Shown piece after piece: positions 1 through 7,349 of a stretch of DNA of 15,707 bases. The notes below the pieces were generated by a model. It was given only the letters and a program-made list of their open reading frames with translations. It was not told the origin of the DNA and searched no databases. The first letter of the stretch is position 1; each line of letters opens with the position of its first letter. Origin of the DNA: Bacillota bacterium (GTDB lineage Bacteria; Bacillota; Clostridia; Christensenellales; Aristaeellaceae); contig JAEZJP010000069.1 of the NCBI GenBank assembly GCA_023415715.1, positions 1-15,707 on the forward strand, in the 5' to 3' direction. A program made the position numbers and the translations under genes.

Positions 1-25
1 ATTCAAAGGCGCTTGTCGTAAGCCG

Positions 26-34
26 TCACCTCCC
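26..34 (-). promoter_or_regulatory. Candidate ribosome binding site for a gene beyond the left edge
   Basis: On the minus strand the sequence GGGAGGTGA lies about 18 bases after the murA stop codon. It is a near-perfect Shine-Dalgarno sequence, so another gene is probably co-transcribed with murA and starts at or beyond the left edge. A GTG overlapping the motif opens a frame that stops after eight codons, so the real start is not in view. What the gene encodes cannot be told. Confidence 0.4.
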
Positions 35-51
35 TACAGCCCTCCGGAACG

Positions 52-1317
52 CTATATCTTGTCCCGGCGGATATCGGCCCCAAGGGCACACAGCTTTTGC
101 TCAATATGCTCATACCCGCGATCAATATGACCGGGTTCATAAATTTCCGTAACGCCTTTTGCCATAAGCCCCGCCACTACAAGCGCTGCGCCGGCCCGAA
201 GGTCGGTGGCAACCACCGGCGCACCAAACAGCTGGGGCACGCCCTCGATCAGCGCCGTGCGTTCCACCACGCGCACCCGGGCGCCCATGCGCCTTATCTC
301 ATCCAAATGCTTGAAACGCTGCTCATAGATCGTTTCCGTCACGATGCTGGTTCCGTGGGCGGTTGTGAGCAGCGTAGACATGGGCTGCTGCAGGTCTGTG
401 GGAAAACCGGGATACACCTGCGTTTTAAAATTCACCGCACGGTGTGGGCTGATGGTGCGCACCCTGATGGCGTCGTCGCTGTCGGTGACGCGCACGCCCA
501 TCTCCATCAGCTTTGCGGAAAGGGCCTCCATATGAGTTGGGATGCAGCCCCTGATCACCACGTCACCCCGTGTGGCTGCGGCGGCGATCATCAGCGTGCC
601 TGTTTCGATCTGGTCAGGGATTACGGTATAGGTGCAGCCGTGAAGCCTTTCCACCCCGCGTACGCGGATGATATCCGTACCGGCGCCCTTGATGTTGGCG
701 CCCATGCTGTTTAAAAAGTTGGCCAAATCTACTATATGCGGCTCTTTTGCCGCATTGTAAATGAGTGTTGTGCCGGAAGCCTTTACGGCGGCGAGCATGA
801 CGTTGATGGTCGCGCCTACCGTAACAAGATCAAAGAACACGTCCGCGCCGGTCAGTTTCTGGCACTGGGCGTATACCATGCCGCCCCGTTCCTCAATTTC
901 AGCACCCAGAGCGGATAACCCCTTCAAATGCTGGTCGATGGGCCGGCTGCCCAGATCGCACCCGCCGGGATAGGCCACCTCCGCCTTGTGGCAGCGGCCC
1001 AGAAGCGCGCCCAGCAGATAGTAGCTGGCACGAAGCCGCTGGGTGTGCTGGTAGGAAACGTGAATACCCTCTGCGGGCCTGGGGTCCACCGTCATAAACT
1101 TGCCGGGCTCATACGTGACCTTGGCCCCCAAGGAACGGAGGATGGCGATAAGGGCGTTCACATCCTCGATATCCGGCAGATTCTCGATGGTGCAGGGTTC
1201 GCTGCTGAGCAAGATCGCAGGAATCACCGCCACCGATGTGTTTTTCCCGCCGCTTACCCTTGTTTCCCCCATCAGCGGCGTACCGCCGGTAATCAGCATT
1301 CTTTCTGTGTCCGCCAT
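52..1317 (-). CDS. murA: UDP-N-acetylglucosamine 1-carboxyvinyltransferase (MurA)
   Basis: Cytoplasmic enzyme of the first committed step of peptidoglycan synthesis: it transfers enolpyruvate from phosphoenolpyruvate to UDP-N-acetylglucosamine. The 421-residue product has the usual MurA length and two-domain EPSP-synthase fold. Visible motifs are SGGKN (K25, N26; substrate-binding lysine), LRASYYLLGALLGR (about 95-108), the active-site loop GGCDLGSRPIDQH with the catalytic, fosfomycin-reactive cysteine at Cys120, PGFPTDLQQ with the catalytic aspartate, and the C-terminal DRGYEHIEQKLCALGADIRR. The retained cysteine predicts fosfomycin sensitivity, which is an inference. Firmicutes often carry two paralogues (murAA, murAB/murZ); which one this is cannot be decided here. 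The ATG at 1315-1317 is the only sensible start because a TAA lies in frame four codons upstream. The ribosome binding site is unusually distant (see the separate entry). The gene is transcribed away from the signalling operon. Confidence 0.96.
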   Translation of the reverse strand: MADTERMLITGGTPLMGETRVSGGKNTSVAVIPAILLSSEPCTIENLPDIEDVNALIAILRSLGAKVTYEPGKFMTVDPRPAEGIHVSYQHTQRLRASYYLLGALLGRCHKAEVAYPGGCDLGSRPIDQHLKGLSALGAEIEERGGMVYAQCQKLTGADVFFDLVTVGATINVMLAAVKASGTTLIYNAAKEPHIVDLANFLNSMGANIKGAGTDIIRVRGVERLHGCTYTVIPDQIETGTLMIAAAATRGDVVIRGCIPTHMEALSAKLMEMGVRVTDSDDAIRVRTISPHRAVNFKTQVYPGFPTDLQQPMSTLLTTAHGTSIVTETIYEQRFKHLDEIRRMGARVRVVERTALIEGVPQLFGAPVVATDLRAGAALVVAGLMAKGVTEIYEPGHIDRGYEHIEQKLCALGADIRRDKI

Positions 1318-1347
1318 ACCGCTGGCTTAAAGCCAGGTCACCTCCTT
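1318..1347 (-). promoter_or_regulatory. murA ribosome binding site separated from the start by a hairpin
   Basis: On the minus strand a full AAGGAGGTGA (1338-1347) is 20 bases from the murA ATG, too far for direct use. Between them lies a perfect inverted repeat, CTGGCT-TTA-AGCCAG (1322-1336). If it folds, the Shine-Dalgarno and the ATG are about 5 unpaired bases apart, which is a workable spacing. No start codon in the murA frame lies closer, because TAA intervenes. The hairpin may thus be needed for, or may control, murA translation. Confidence 0.6.
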
Positions 1348-1398
1348 GGGCTGCTTGCTCCCCCTAGTGTTCCGGCAACTACGGAAGTTGTGGAATTC

Positions 1399-1494
1399 GG
1401 CGAGGATTTTTGTTCCTGGCAAGGAGCCGAAGCGCAGGCAACGCCGCGCTACGTCAAGCTGAGTGCGACACAGCCAGGGACAAAAAGGATCGGC
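1399..1494. repeat. Structured inverted-repeat element (possible small MITE or RNA three-way junction)
   Basis: Two 21-base arms, 1399-1419 and 1474-1494, are inverted repeats with 16 of 21 complementary positions (17 counting one G-U in plus-strand RNA). They enclose two inner hairpins: 1431-1450 (AGCGC, bulged A, GGC, AAC loop, then GCC and GCGCT) and 1458-1474 (GCTGAGT, GCG loop, ACACAGC, one mismatch). The whole would fold as a three-way junction. It lies inside the murA leader. Whether it is dispersed elsewhere in the genome, as a MITE would be, or is a local regulatory RNA cannot be seen from one window. No open reading frame here looks real. Confidence 0.45.
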
Positions 1495-1542
1495 AAAAAC
1501 GCAAGTTCTGTAGTGGATGGAGCACTTGCCAAACTGGGCAAG
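1495..1542 (-). promoter_or_regulatory. Possible attenuator in the murA leader: two mutually exclusive hairpins
   Basis: Read on the minus strand, CTTGCC-CAGTTT-GGCAAG (1542 down to 1525) forms one hairpin. The segment GCAAGT (1529-1524), most of whose bases belong to that hairpin's second arm, is also complementary to ACTTGC (1506-1501), which is followed at once by GTTTTTG (1500-1494). The second hairpin with its T run looks like a weak intrinsic terminator, with six base pairs and a 17-base loop. The two cannot form together, which is the layout of an attenuator. The terminator stem is weak and no ligand or leader peptide is recognised. Confidence 0.3.
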
Positions 1543-1584
1543 GGATGTATCGATCGCCTTTTTGCAGGACATCCGATACATCCC
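1542..1584 (-). promoter_or_regulatory. Strong stem-loop near the 5' end of the murA leader
   Basis: A perfect 11-bp inverted repeat, GGGATGTATCG at 1542-1552 and CGATACATCCC at 1574-1584, encloses a 21-base loop. It begins about 20 nt after the predicted murA transcription start. A short palindrome, CACGGTCCGTG (1584-1594), abuts it on the promoter side and could be an operator or part of the fold. No known riboswitch or T-box signature (such as a T-box AGGGTGG) is present. Confidence 0.45.
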
Positions 1585-1612
1585 ACGGTCCGTGACACAG
1601 AGCATACACTTC

Positions 1613-1641
1613 ATTATACACACAGCAAGCGCATTTTACAA
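1613..1641 (-). promoter_or_regulatory. Sigma-A type promoter for murA
   Basis: Minus strand: -35 TTGTAA (1636-1641), 17-bp spacer, -10 TATAAT (1613-1618). The -10 is perfect and the -35 matches four of six consensus bases. Transcription should start near 1606, giving a leader of about 290 nt before the murA ATG, which is long for a biosynthetic enzyme and carries several inverted repeats. Confidence 0.65.
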
Positions 1642-1646
1642 GTGCC

Positions 1647-1698
1647 GGACAAGGGATGCGGTTTTGCTGCATGGACAAGGATTTCGGTTTAGCTGCAT
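1647..1698. repeat. Two 26-bp imperfect tandem repeats upstream of the murA promoter
   Basis: Units 1647-1672 and 1673-1698 lie head to tail and match at 22 of 26 positions (both begin GGACAAGG and end GCTGCAT). They sit just upstream of the murA -35 box, between the divergent murA and signalling-operon promoters. Duplicated binding sites for a regulator, or a plain local duplication, would both fit. No gene is visible between 1642 and 1774. Confidence 0.5.
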
Positions 1699-1774
1699 GC
1701 ACATTATTGCTCGTAGGGGGGAGGACGAATTACCCCTTACCTCTTTTCAGGATCACGTAATTGCGAGCTTTTTA

Positions 1775-1803
1775 TTGATTTTTGTCATTTTTGACAGTAT
1801 AAT
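1775..1803 (+). promoter_or_regulatory. Promoter of the solute-binding protein / HD-GYP / hybrid kinase operon
   Basis: TTGATT (1775-1780), a 17-bp spacer and a perfect TATAAT (1798-1803) lie about 75 bp before the first start codon of the operon, in AT-rich sequence. Transcription should start near 1810. The same -35, spacer length and -10 occur before the exopolysaccharide operon at 7350-7378. Confidence 0.65.
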
Positions 1804-1878
1804 GTAAATAATTCCAAGCTGTCGCTCTTTCAATCAAATTGTGCGCCCGGCATCCGTTTTGAACAGGGGATTGTTTTG

Positions 1879-3201
1879 ATGGTTGCAAAAAGGATTGTGA
1901 CCGGTATTGCGTTGTTTCTTGCAGTCGCATTGGCGGTTCTGTTTGTGTTTCATCCATTTCCGGCATCCAATGTAACAAAAGAAGCAATGGACACAGTCAA
2001 GGGATCATTGAACTTTCGAATTACCTGGAAGGGATATTCCGGCCGGGGAGAAGCCATTGCGAAAATCGTAGATTCATACAATCAGGAACAAAATCCGGGC
2101 AGCGTCATCGTTATGGAAAACGGGGACGAAGATATTAATGTTTTAAAAGGCTTACTTGAAAACAATTCACAGACCATATTCGTTCTTCCATACAGGTATG
2201 TCAAATACTTCGGCAGCAAGGGCTATTTGATGGATCTCACCTCATCATTCAAAGACGCCCAGGCTTTGTTTTACCCCAAGATCCGGGAGCTTGGCATGGT
2301 GGGAAATACGGTGTACGGAGTACCGTGGCTGGGGCATTCCATGTGCCTTTTGTACAATAAAACCGTCTTGGAAAAGGCGGGGGTGGATGCTTCCGCCATT
2401 AAAAGCCTGGACGCGCTGGCGGATGCCCTTCAGAAGGTAGAAGCAAAGACGGATGCCTGTGGCATCGGGCTGGTGGGATTAGGCAGCAACGATATATCCT
2501 GGATGGTCAATCAATTCATATACGGGTTTGGCTCCAAGCTTGTGAGCGATGATGGCAAAACGGTGGCCGTCAATAATGAAAAAGCAAAGGCGGCCCTGGC
2601 ATTTTATAGGGATGTGCTGGGGAAGCATGCACAACAAACATGGCATGAGGACACCGGCCTTGAGGTGATGGCCCGTTTTCGAAACCAGGAGGTGGCTTTT
2701 GAAATACAAGGTATATGGGGTGTGACTGACATACAAAAAAACGGTTCTCCCTTTGAAGTGGGGATAATAAAACTTTCGGACATAGGTTTATGCGCCGAAG
2801 TGGGGCCCATGATGCTGGCCCTTCCCGCAGGCCTTGGCCGCGAAGCTGCGGACGAAGCCTTTCGGTTCATGCGCTATCTGATATCCAATCCCGCTCAGGA
2901 AAAGATCATGAAAGGCGAATACAGCCCTGAGCACGATGCGTATTATCCTTTCCGCACGCCCATCCGTATCGATATGGCAGACAGCACGGCATTTCAGGAT
3001 CATCCCGAATATATGGCTTTTATCGAAGGCTTTGAACGCCCCAGCATCGATGTTCCCGTACCTGATTGGCAAGCGGTGAAGGATGAGATATACGAACACG
3101 GCCTAAGCCGGGTGATGTGCTGCGACATGACGATTGAAGATTTCCTGAAAGAGGTTGAAACAAAGGGAAACAAGATTTTAAGCGGGCAATATCTGGATTG
3201 A
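1879..3201 (+). CDS. Family 1 extracellular solute-binding protein, membrane-anchored, without a permease
   Basis: The product (440 aa) has the features of family 1 (sugar-type) solute-binding proteins: a membrane-proximal start, then motifs such as NTVYGVPWLGHSMCLLYNKTVLEKAG (about 143-168, split by eye), and a late helical lobe with FRFMRYLISNPAQEKIMKGEYSP. The N-terminus (MVAKR, then hydrophobic residues 6-24) is a signal peptide or uncleaved anchor. No lipobox cysteine follows it, although most monoderm binding proteins are lipoproteins, so a retained transmembrane anchor is likely. ATG 1879 is chosen over the adjacent TTG 1876 because AGGGGA (1865-1870) is 8 bases upstream of the ATG. 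No ABC permease or ATPase gene is near; the next two genes form a phosphorelay. A sensory role, presenting a ligand to the kinase encoded downstream, is therefore inferred rather than transport. A component of a transporter encoded elsewhere remains possible. Confidence 0.85.
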   Translation: MVAKRIVTGIALFLAVALAVLFVFHPFPASNVTKEAMDTVKGSLNFRITWKGYSGRGEAIAKIVDSYNQEQNPGSVIVMENGDEDINVLKGLLENNSQTIFVLPYRYVKYFGSKGYLMDLTSSFKDAQALFYPKIRELGMVGNTVYGVPWLGHSMCLLYNKTVLEKAGVDASAIKSLDALADALQKVEAKTDACGIGLVGLGSNDISWMVNQFIYGFGSKLVSDDGKTVAVNNEKAKAALAFYRDVLGKHAQQTWHEDTGLEVMARFRNQEVAFEIQGIWGVTDIQKNGSPFEVGIIKLSDIGLCAEVGPMMLALPAGLGREAADEAFRFMRYLISNPAQEKIMKGEYSPEHDAYYPFRTPIRIDMADSTAFQDHPEYMAFIEGFERPSIDVPVPDWQAVKDEIYEHGLSRVMCCDMTIEDFLKEVETKGNKILSGQYLD

Positions 3202-3225
3202 TACGGGAGAGGCAGGCTTATAACG

Positions 3226-4299
3226 ATGAAGGTTTTGGTTGTTGATGATTCCAGGGCAGACGTGATGTTACTTAAAAACATGCTCAAGGATTATGATTTG
3301 CTTGTTGCCTATGACGGCGTGGAAGCTATGGAAAGCCTTAAGCAGGACCCGGATATAGGTATTATGATACTGGACTTGAATATGCCCCGCATGAACGGGT
3401 ATGAAGTGCTGGAGGTGATGGGCCACCATCCTGAATACAAAAAAATCGCCACTCTGATTCTGACAAACTATGACGAGATCGACAATGAAATCAGAGGGTT
3501 GGAGCTTGGGGCGGTAGATTATATACGTAAGCCGCTGAACTTTCGTTCCCTGCGCAAGAGAATTGAACTGCACAGCAACCTGGTAGGCGCCCGCAAGGCG
3601 CTGGAGCAGCATAACTTTTTGCTTGAAAAAGCGGTACAGGAGAGAACGCATGAGCTGAATCAGACGCGCGATGTAGCCATTCATGCGTTGGTAAGCCTGC
3701 TGGAAGTTCGCAATGTGGAATCCAGCAACCATACAAGGCGTACCCAGTCGATGATGAAAGAGCTTTGCGAGCATTTGCGCACCAAAGAGCAATACAGAGC
3801 GATACTGACGGAAGCTTATATTGACGAGCTGTTCAACGCCGCCCCGCTGCATGACATCGGCAAAGTGGGCATACCGGACTGCATTCTTTTAAAACCGGGC
3901 AGGCTGACCCTGGAAGAATTTGAGATCATGAAAAAGCACGTCGCATACGGCGTGGAAGCGCTTAGCGCCAGGGATTGCAACGGCAGCAGCCTTTCCTTCA
4001 TCCGCACGGCCATGGAAATTGTGGCGACACATCATGAAAAATTCAATGGCAAAGGCTACCCCAATAACCTTGCAGGCAAGGACATTCCACTACCGGGCCG
4101 GCTGATGGCCATCATCGACGTGTATGATGCGCTGGTCAGCGAACGGGTATATAAAGCCGCATATACCCATGAGGAAGCAATAGCATTGATTGCGCAGGAA
4201 AAGGGCAAACACTTTGATCCCGAAATCGTGGAAGCTTTCTTTGAAATACAGGCGGACATCAAGAAAATCGCCGATACCTTTATTCCTAATCGGTCTTGA
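3226..4299 (+). CDS. Response regulator with HD-GYP domain (predicted c-di-GMP phosphodiesterase)
   Basis: The 357-residue protein has an N-terminal receiver domain (about 1-118: acidic pair D7/D8, phospho-acceptor D50 in ILDLNMP, T80, K102), a helical linker (about 120-150) and an HD-GYP domain (about 150-350). The HD-GYP metal and substrate residues are present: H169, LHDIGKVGIPD with H209/D210 and K213, HHEKFNGKGYP with H269, H270 and the GYP triad 277-279, and D298 in DVYDAL. This is the RpfG-type layout, and class II phosphodiesterases of this family hydrolyse c-di-GMP to pGpG or GMP. Phosphorylation of D50, most likely by the kinase encoded next, should switch activity. The gene starts 24 bases after its neighbour; a purine-rich GGGAGAGG lies at 3206-3213. 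The direction of regulation (activation or inhibition by phosphorylation) is not evident. Confidence 0.93.
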   Translation: MKVLVVDDSRADVMLLKNMLKDYDLLVAYDGVEAMESLKQDPDIGIMILDLNMPRMNGYEVLEVMGHHPEYKKIATLILTNYDEIDNEIRGLELGAVDYIRKPLNFRSLRKRIELHSNLVGARKALEQHNFLLEKAVQERTHELNQTRDVAIHALVSLLEVRNVESSNHTRRTQSMMKELCEHLRTKEQYRAILTEAYIDELFNAAPLHDIGKVGIPDCILLKPGRLTLEEFEIMKKHVAYGVEALSARDCNGSSLSFIRTAMEIVATHHEKFNGKGYPNNLAGKDIPLPGRLMAIIDVYDALVSERVYKAAYTHEEAIALIAQEKGKHFDPEIVEAFFEIQADIKKIADTFIPNRS

Positions 4300-4310
4300 G
4301 GAGCGGCTTC

Positions 4311-7253
4311 ATGAAGATCAAAAGATTTTCCCGTTTCCCGGCGGCCGTCTGGCTTTTTTGTTGTACGCTTTTTCTCCTTATCCCCCCGGCGGCCGCAGAT
4401 ATGGAAGAGGATATTGGCCTGACGGCGGAGGAAAAGGAATTTATATCAGGTCACCCCATCATTCGCCTAGGGGTGGATCCTACGTTTATCCCCTACGAAT
4501 TTTTTGATTCCGATGGAACATACAAGGGCATTGCAGCAGACTACATAGAGCTGATTTGCGCAAGGACCGGTCTCAAGATGATTCCGGCTACGGGCCTTAC
4601 ATGGTCAGAAGCGCATGAGAAGGCCATTGAAAAAGATCTGGATGTTTTGCCCTGCATATCCAGGACGCCGGAAAGAGAGAAGTATTTTCTATTCACCGAC
4701 TCCTACTACACATTTCAAAGGGTCATCTTCATCCATGAAAGCAACAATGCCATCAAATCCTTTGACGATCTGATCGGCAAACGTGTCGCAGCGCAGGCTC
4801 CCAGTTCCCACCAGGGCTTTTTGCAGGGATACAAGAACATAAAAATCAGTCCATACAAGACCGTACCGGAGGCGCTTCAGGCCGTATCTGACGGCAGGGA
4901 AGAAGCATTCGTTGGCAATCTTACCACGTCCATCTATCTAGCAAAAGCCAACGGCATTACAAACCTGAAGTATGTTTCCATATATACGGATAAGCCCCAG
5001 GAGCTTTATTTTGCCGTCAGGAACGATTGGCCGCAGCTAACGTCCATTCTGAACAAAGCGCTGAGCAGCATCAGCGCGGAAGAGAAGATCGCCATCAACA
5101 ACAAATGGATCGGCGTTCAAAAAGAAACCGATTATTCGGGCGTCATACGCGTTCTGGTGATCATCGGCGCCATTATCATGCTGGTATTGACCGTATCCCT
5201 TTTCTGGATCATCCGGCTCCGGCACGAGGTCGCCATAAGGAAAAAAACGCAGGAAGAATTGAAGGCCGCCAAAGATGAGGCGGAGCAGGCGAATCAGACC
5301 AAATCGCTTTTCCTGGCCAGGATGTCCCATGAAATCAGAACACCGCTAAGCGCCATCACGGGCATGTCCTATCTGATCAAAAAAACAGGCGTCACCGCCA
5401 CGCAAAACATCTACCTGGACAAGCTGAATCAAGCCGCAAGAAACATGCTGGGCGTAATCAACGATATACTGGATTTCTCGAGAATCGAATCCGGCAAGGT
5501 GGAGATAGAGAGCATCTCCTTTGAACTGGACAAGGTGCTGCAGCGGATGGTGAACATCCTGTCCGTACGGGTAGAGGAGAAGGGCATAGAGTTTTCCATG
5601 GACAAGGAGCCGGATATGCCCGCTTTCTATCTTGGCGATCCAGCGAGGATCGAACAGATATTACTCAATCTCTTAAGCAATGCCGTGAAGTTTACAGAAA
5701 AAGGGTCCGTCTCCCTCTCCGTACACTCTGCCGGCAAGGAGAATAACCGACATCTGGTGGAGTTCAGCGTCAAGGATACCGGCATTGGCATGCACGAAAA
5801 GCAGGTCAGCCGCCTGTTCATTCCCTTTGACCAGGGTGATTCCAGCATCAGCCGCCGTTATGGGGGCACGGGCCTGGGCCTGTCCATTGTGAAAAGCCTC
5901 ACCGATATGATGGGTGGGAGCATCGAAGTTCACAGCGTATTGAACGAGGGCTCGGTTTTTTGCGTGCGCCTTCCGCTACAGGTGGACGCGGCCAAGGAAC
6001 AAACCGTCGCCCAGAAGATGGCCTCCGACTGCTTCGTCCACATCCGGGCGCTTGTTCTGGATAAGAGTGAAATTACAACCGCTATGCTTAAGGATTGTCT
6101 CCGGTCCTTTGGTATTGCGGCGGATTCTGCATCCTCCGAGGAGGAAGCTGTACAGTTGATGCGCAAGTCATCACAGGCGGATGATGCGCCTTACAACCTG
6201 CTGGTGGTGGACCATATGACACCAAAGGATGGCGGCATCGCGTTTTTAGGCAGGGCAAGAAAGCTGTCCTTTGTCGGACAACCGTTCAAGAGCATGCTCA
6301 TGGTCCCCATGGCTCGGGAGGATTTGTTTGATGAAATTGAGGCGGCAGGGATCGATTTTGGCATTGCCAAGCCAATCATCCCCTCCGTTTTATATAACGG
6401 CATTATCGAACTATTCAGCGTCAAGCCGCCCAGGCCGGGAGCGGTAGAAAAAGAGTCAAATACGTTGATCGCGCCTTTCCCCTTTCATATTCTGCTGGTG
6501 GAAGACAACAAAACCAACCAGTTCATTGCTCAAACCATACTGGAACAGGCAGGCTTCCGCGTCTCCAAGGCCGACAACGGCCAGGAAGCCTGTACATTCT
6601 TTTCGGATAACCAAAAAAACCTGGATTTGATTTTAATGGATATTCACATGCCTGTGATGGATGGGTATGCCGCCAGCGATTTCATTCGCAAAATCGACAG
6701 GGACATACCCATCGTAGCCATGACGGCGGATGCCGTGGTGGGTGTGGAGGAAAAGTGCCAAAGTCACGGGATATACAATTACGTCAGCAAACCCTTTGAG
6801 CCGGACAAGTTTATTGCAACCATTCTGGAATTGCTGAAGGGGAAAAAAGGCCGTGCAACGGAGGAGGCCGTTCCCAAGGAAATAGATGATTCAGGACCTG
6901 TGCTGGATATCGCCGACGGTCTGCGAAGGATTGGCGGCAGTGAGGAAATCTACCGCATGGTGCTTGCGGAATATAGGGATGAAAATATTTCCGTAGCTTC
7001 GGAGCTTCAGGACAGGATGCATGCGAAGGATTACGACCAAGCCATACAGATCGTGCACAAGATCAAGGGAACCTCGGGAAGCATAGGAGCCAAACGGCTT
7101 TATGAGGCAGCCGCACGGCTGCAAAAAGCGCTTCAGGCACAGGATGAAAAAGAAGCGTTAAATGATCACATGGTTTTTGATGCACTGTTGCAAAAGTTGG
7201 TGGAGGAAATAAATACGTATTTGAATGGGTGCACAAATCAGCAGACGTCATAA
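4311..7253 (+). CDS. BvgS-like hybrid sensor histidine kinase (SBP_bac_3, HisKA, HATPase, REC, REC, HPt)
   Basis: The 980-residue membrane sensor has, in order: a signal peptide (about 1-29), one SBP_bac_3 periplasmic-binding-type sensor (about 48-268, GVDPTFIPYEFFDSDG), a transmembrane helix (about 279-301), a short coiled linker, HisKA with phospho-acceptor H340 in SHEIRTPL, a HATPase domain (N457 in NLLSNAVKF, DTGIG at 489-493, GGTGLGLS at 518-525), a first receiver (about 578-705), a second receiver (about 725-842; E731/D732, D777, K827) and a C-terminal HPt domain with H916 in HKIKGTSGS. It should run a four-step phosphorelay, with the HPt passing phosphate to the HD-GYP regulator encoded just upstream. 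The first receiver keeps D634 and K687 but only one residue (D584) of the acidic pair, so it may be a poor or non-phosphorylated module. ATG 4311 is chosen because GAGGAG (4298-4303) precedes it by 7 bases; the TTG at 4296 lacks such a site. The gene begins 11 bases after the preceding stop. SBP_bac_3 sensors of this class usually bind amino acids or other small ligands; the ligand here is unknown. Confidence 0.93.
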   Translation: MKIKRFSRFPAAVWLFCCTLFLLIPPAAADMEEDIGLTAEEKEFISGHPIIRLGVDPTFIPYEFFDSDGTYKGIAADYIELICARTGLKMIPATGLTWSEAHEKAIEKDLDVLPCISRTPEREKYFLFTDSYYTFQRVIFIHESNNAIKSFDDLIGKRVAAQAPSSHQGFLQGYKNIKISPYKTVPEALQAVSDGREEAFVGNLTTSIYLAKANGITNLKYVSIYTDKPQELYFAVRNDWPQLTSILNKALSSISAEEKIAINNKWIGVQKETDYSGVIRVLVIIGAIIMLVLTVSLFWIIRLRHEVAIRKKTQEELKAAKDEAEQANQTKSLFLARMSHEIRTPLSAITGMSYLIKKTGVTATQNIYLDKLNQAARNMLGVINDILDFSRIESGKVEIESISFELDKVLQRMVNILSVRVEEKGIEFSMDKEPDMPAFYLGDPARIEQILLNLLSNAVKFTEKGSVSLSVHSAGKENNRHLVEFSVKDTGIGMHEKQVSRLFIPFDQGDSSISRRYGGTGLGLSIVKSLTDMMGGSIEVHSVLNEGSVFCVRLPLQVDAAKEQTVAQKMASDCFVHIRALVLDKSEITTAMLKDCLRSFGIAADSASSEEEAVQLMRKSSQADDAPYNLLVVDHMTPKDGGIAFLGRARKLSFVGQPFKSMLMVPMAREDLFDEIEAAGIDFGIAKPIIPSVLYNGIIELFSVKPPRPGAVEKESNTLIAPFPFHILLVEDNKTNQFIAQTILEQAGFRVSKADNGQEACTFFSDNQKNLDLILMDIHMPVMDGYAASDFIRKIDRDIPIVAMTADAVVGVEEKCQSHGIYNYVSKPFEPDKFIATILELLKGKKGRATEEAVPKEIDDSGPVLDIADGLRRIGGSEEIYRMVLAEYRDENISVASELQDRMHAKDYDQAIQIVHKIKGTSGSIGAKRLYEAAARLQKALQAQDEKEALNDHMVFDALLQKLVEEINTYLNGCTNQQTS

Positions 7254-7349
7254 AAGGCGCATAAAAACCAGATACGGATATGCCGCGGGAGTGAGGGGAG
7301 CTTCCCTCTGGCTCTCATGCCTAAGCCCCTTAACTGTGACGAATTTACA

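Noticed and set aside
1318..1372. TPP riboswitch-like pieces before murA (minus strand ACACTAGGGGGAGC and CTGGCTTTAAGCCAGCG).
   Set aside because: The essential CTGAGA core and the ACCTGAT segment are missing, the total length is too short, and murA is not a thiamine gene.
97..1692. Open frames on the plus strand opposite murA, the longest at 928-1692.
   Set aside because: They lie antisense to a clear murA, show no family resemblance and lack ribosome binding sites. The high GC of murA explains their length.
1791..1803. A perfect TTGACA at 1791-1796 directly before TATAAT.
   Set aside because: Only one base separates it from the -10, so it cannot be its -35; no -10 lies 17 bp downstream. 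TTGATT at 1775 has the correct spacing.
1327..1807. Short open frames on both strands in the murA leader (for example 1327-1623 minus and 1517-1807 plus).
   Set aside because: They have Cys- and Arg-rich, low-plausibility products, run through inverted repeats, and have no ribosome binding site at a useful distance.
7290..7314. Hairpin GAGGG/CCCTC (7293-7308) as terminator of the signalling operon.
   Set aside because: The stem is short, with asymmetric extensions and no T run after it on the plus strand. It may still slow transcription, but the evidence is too weak to call.
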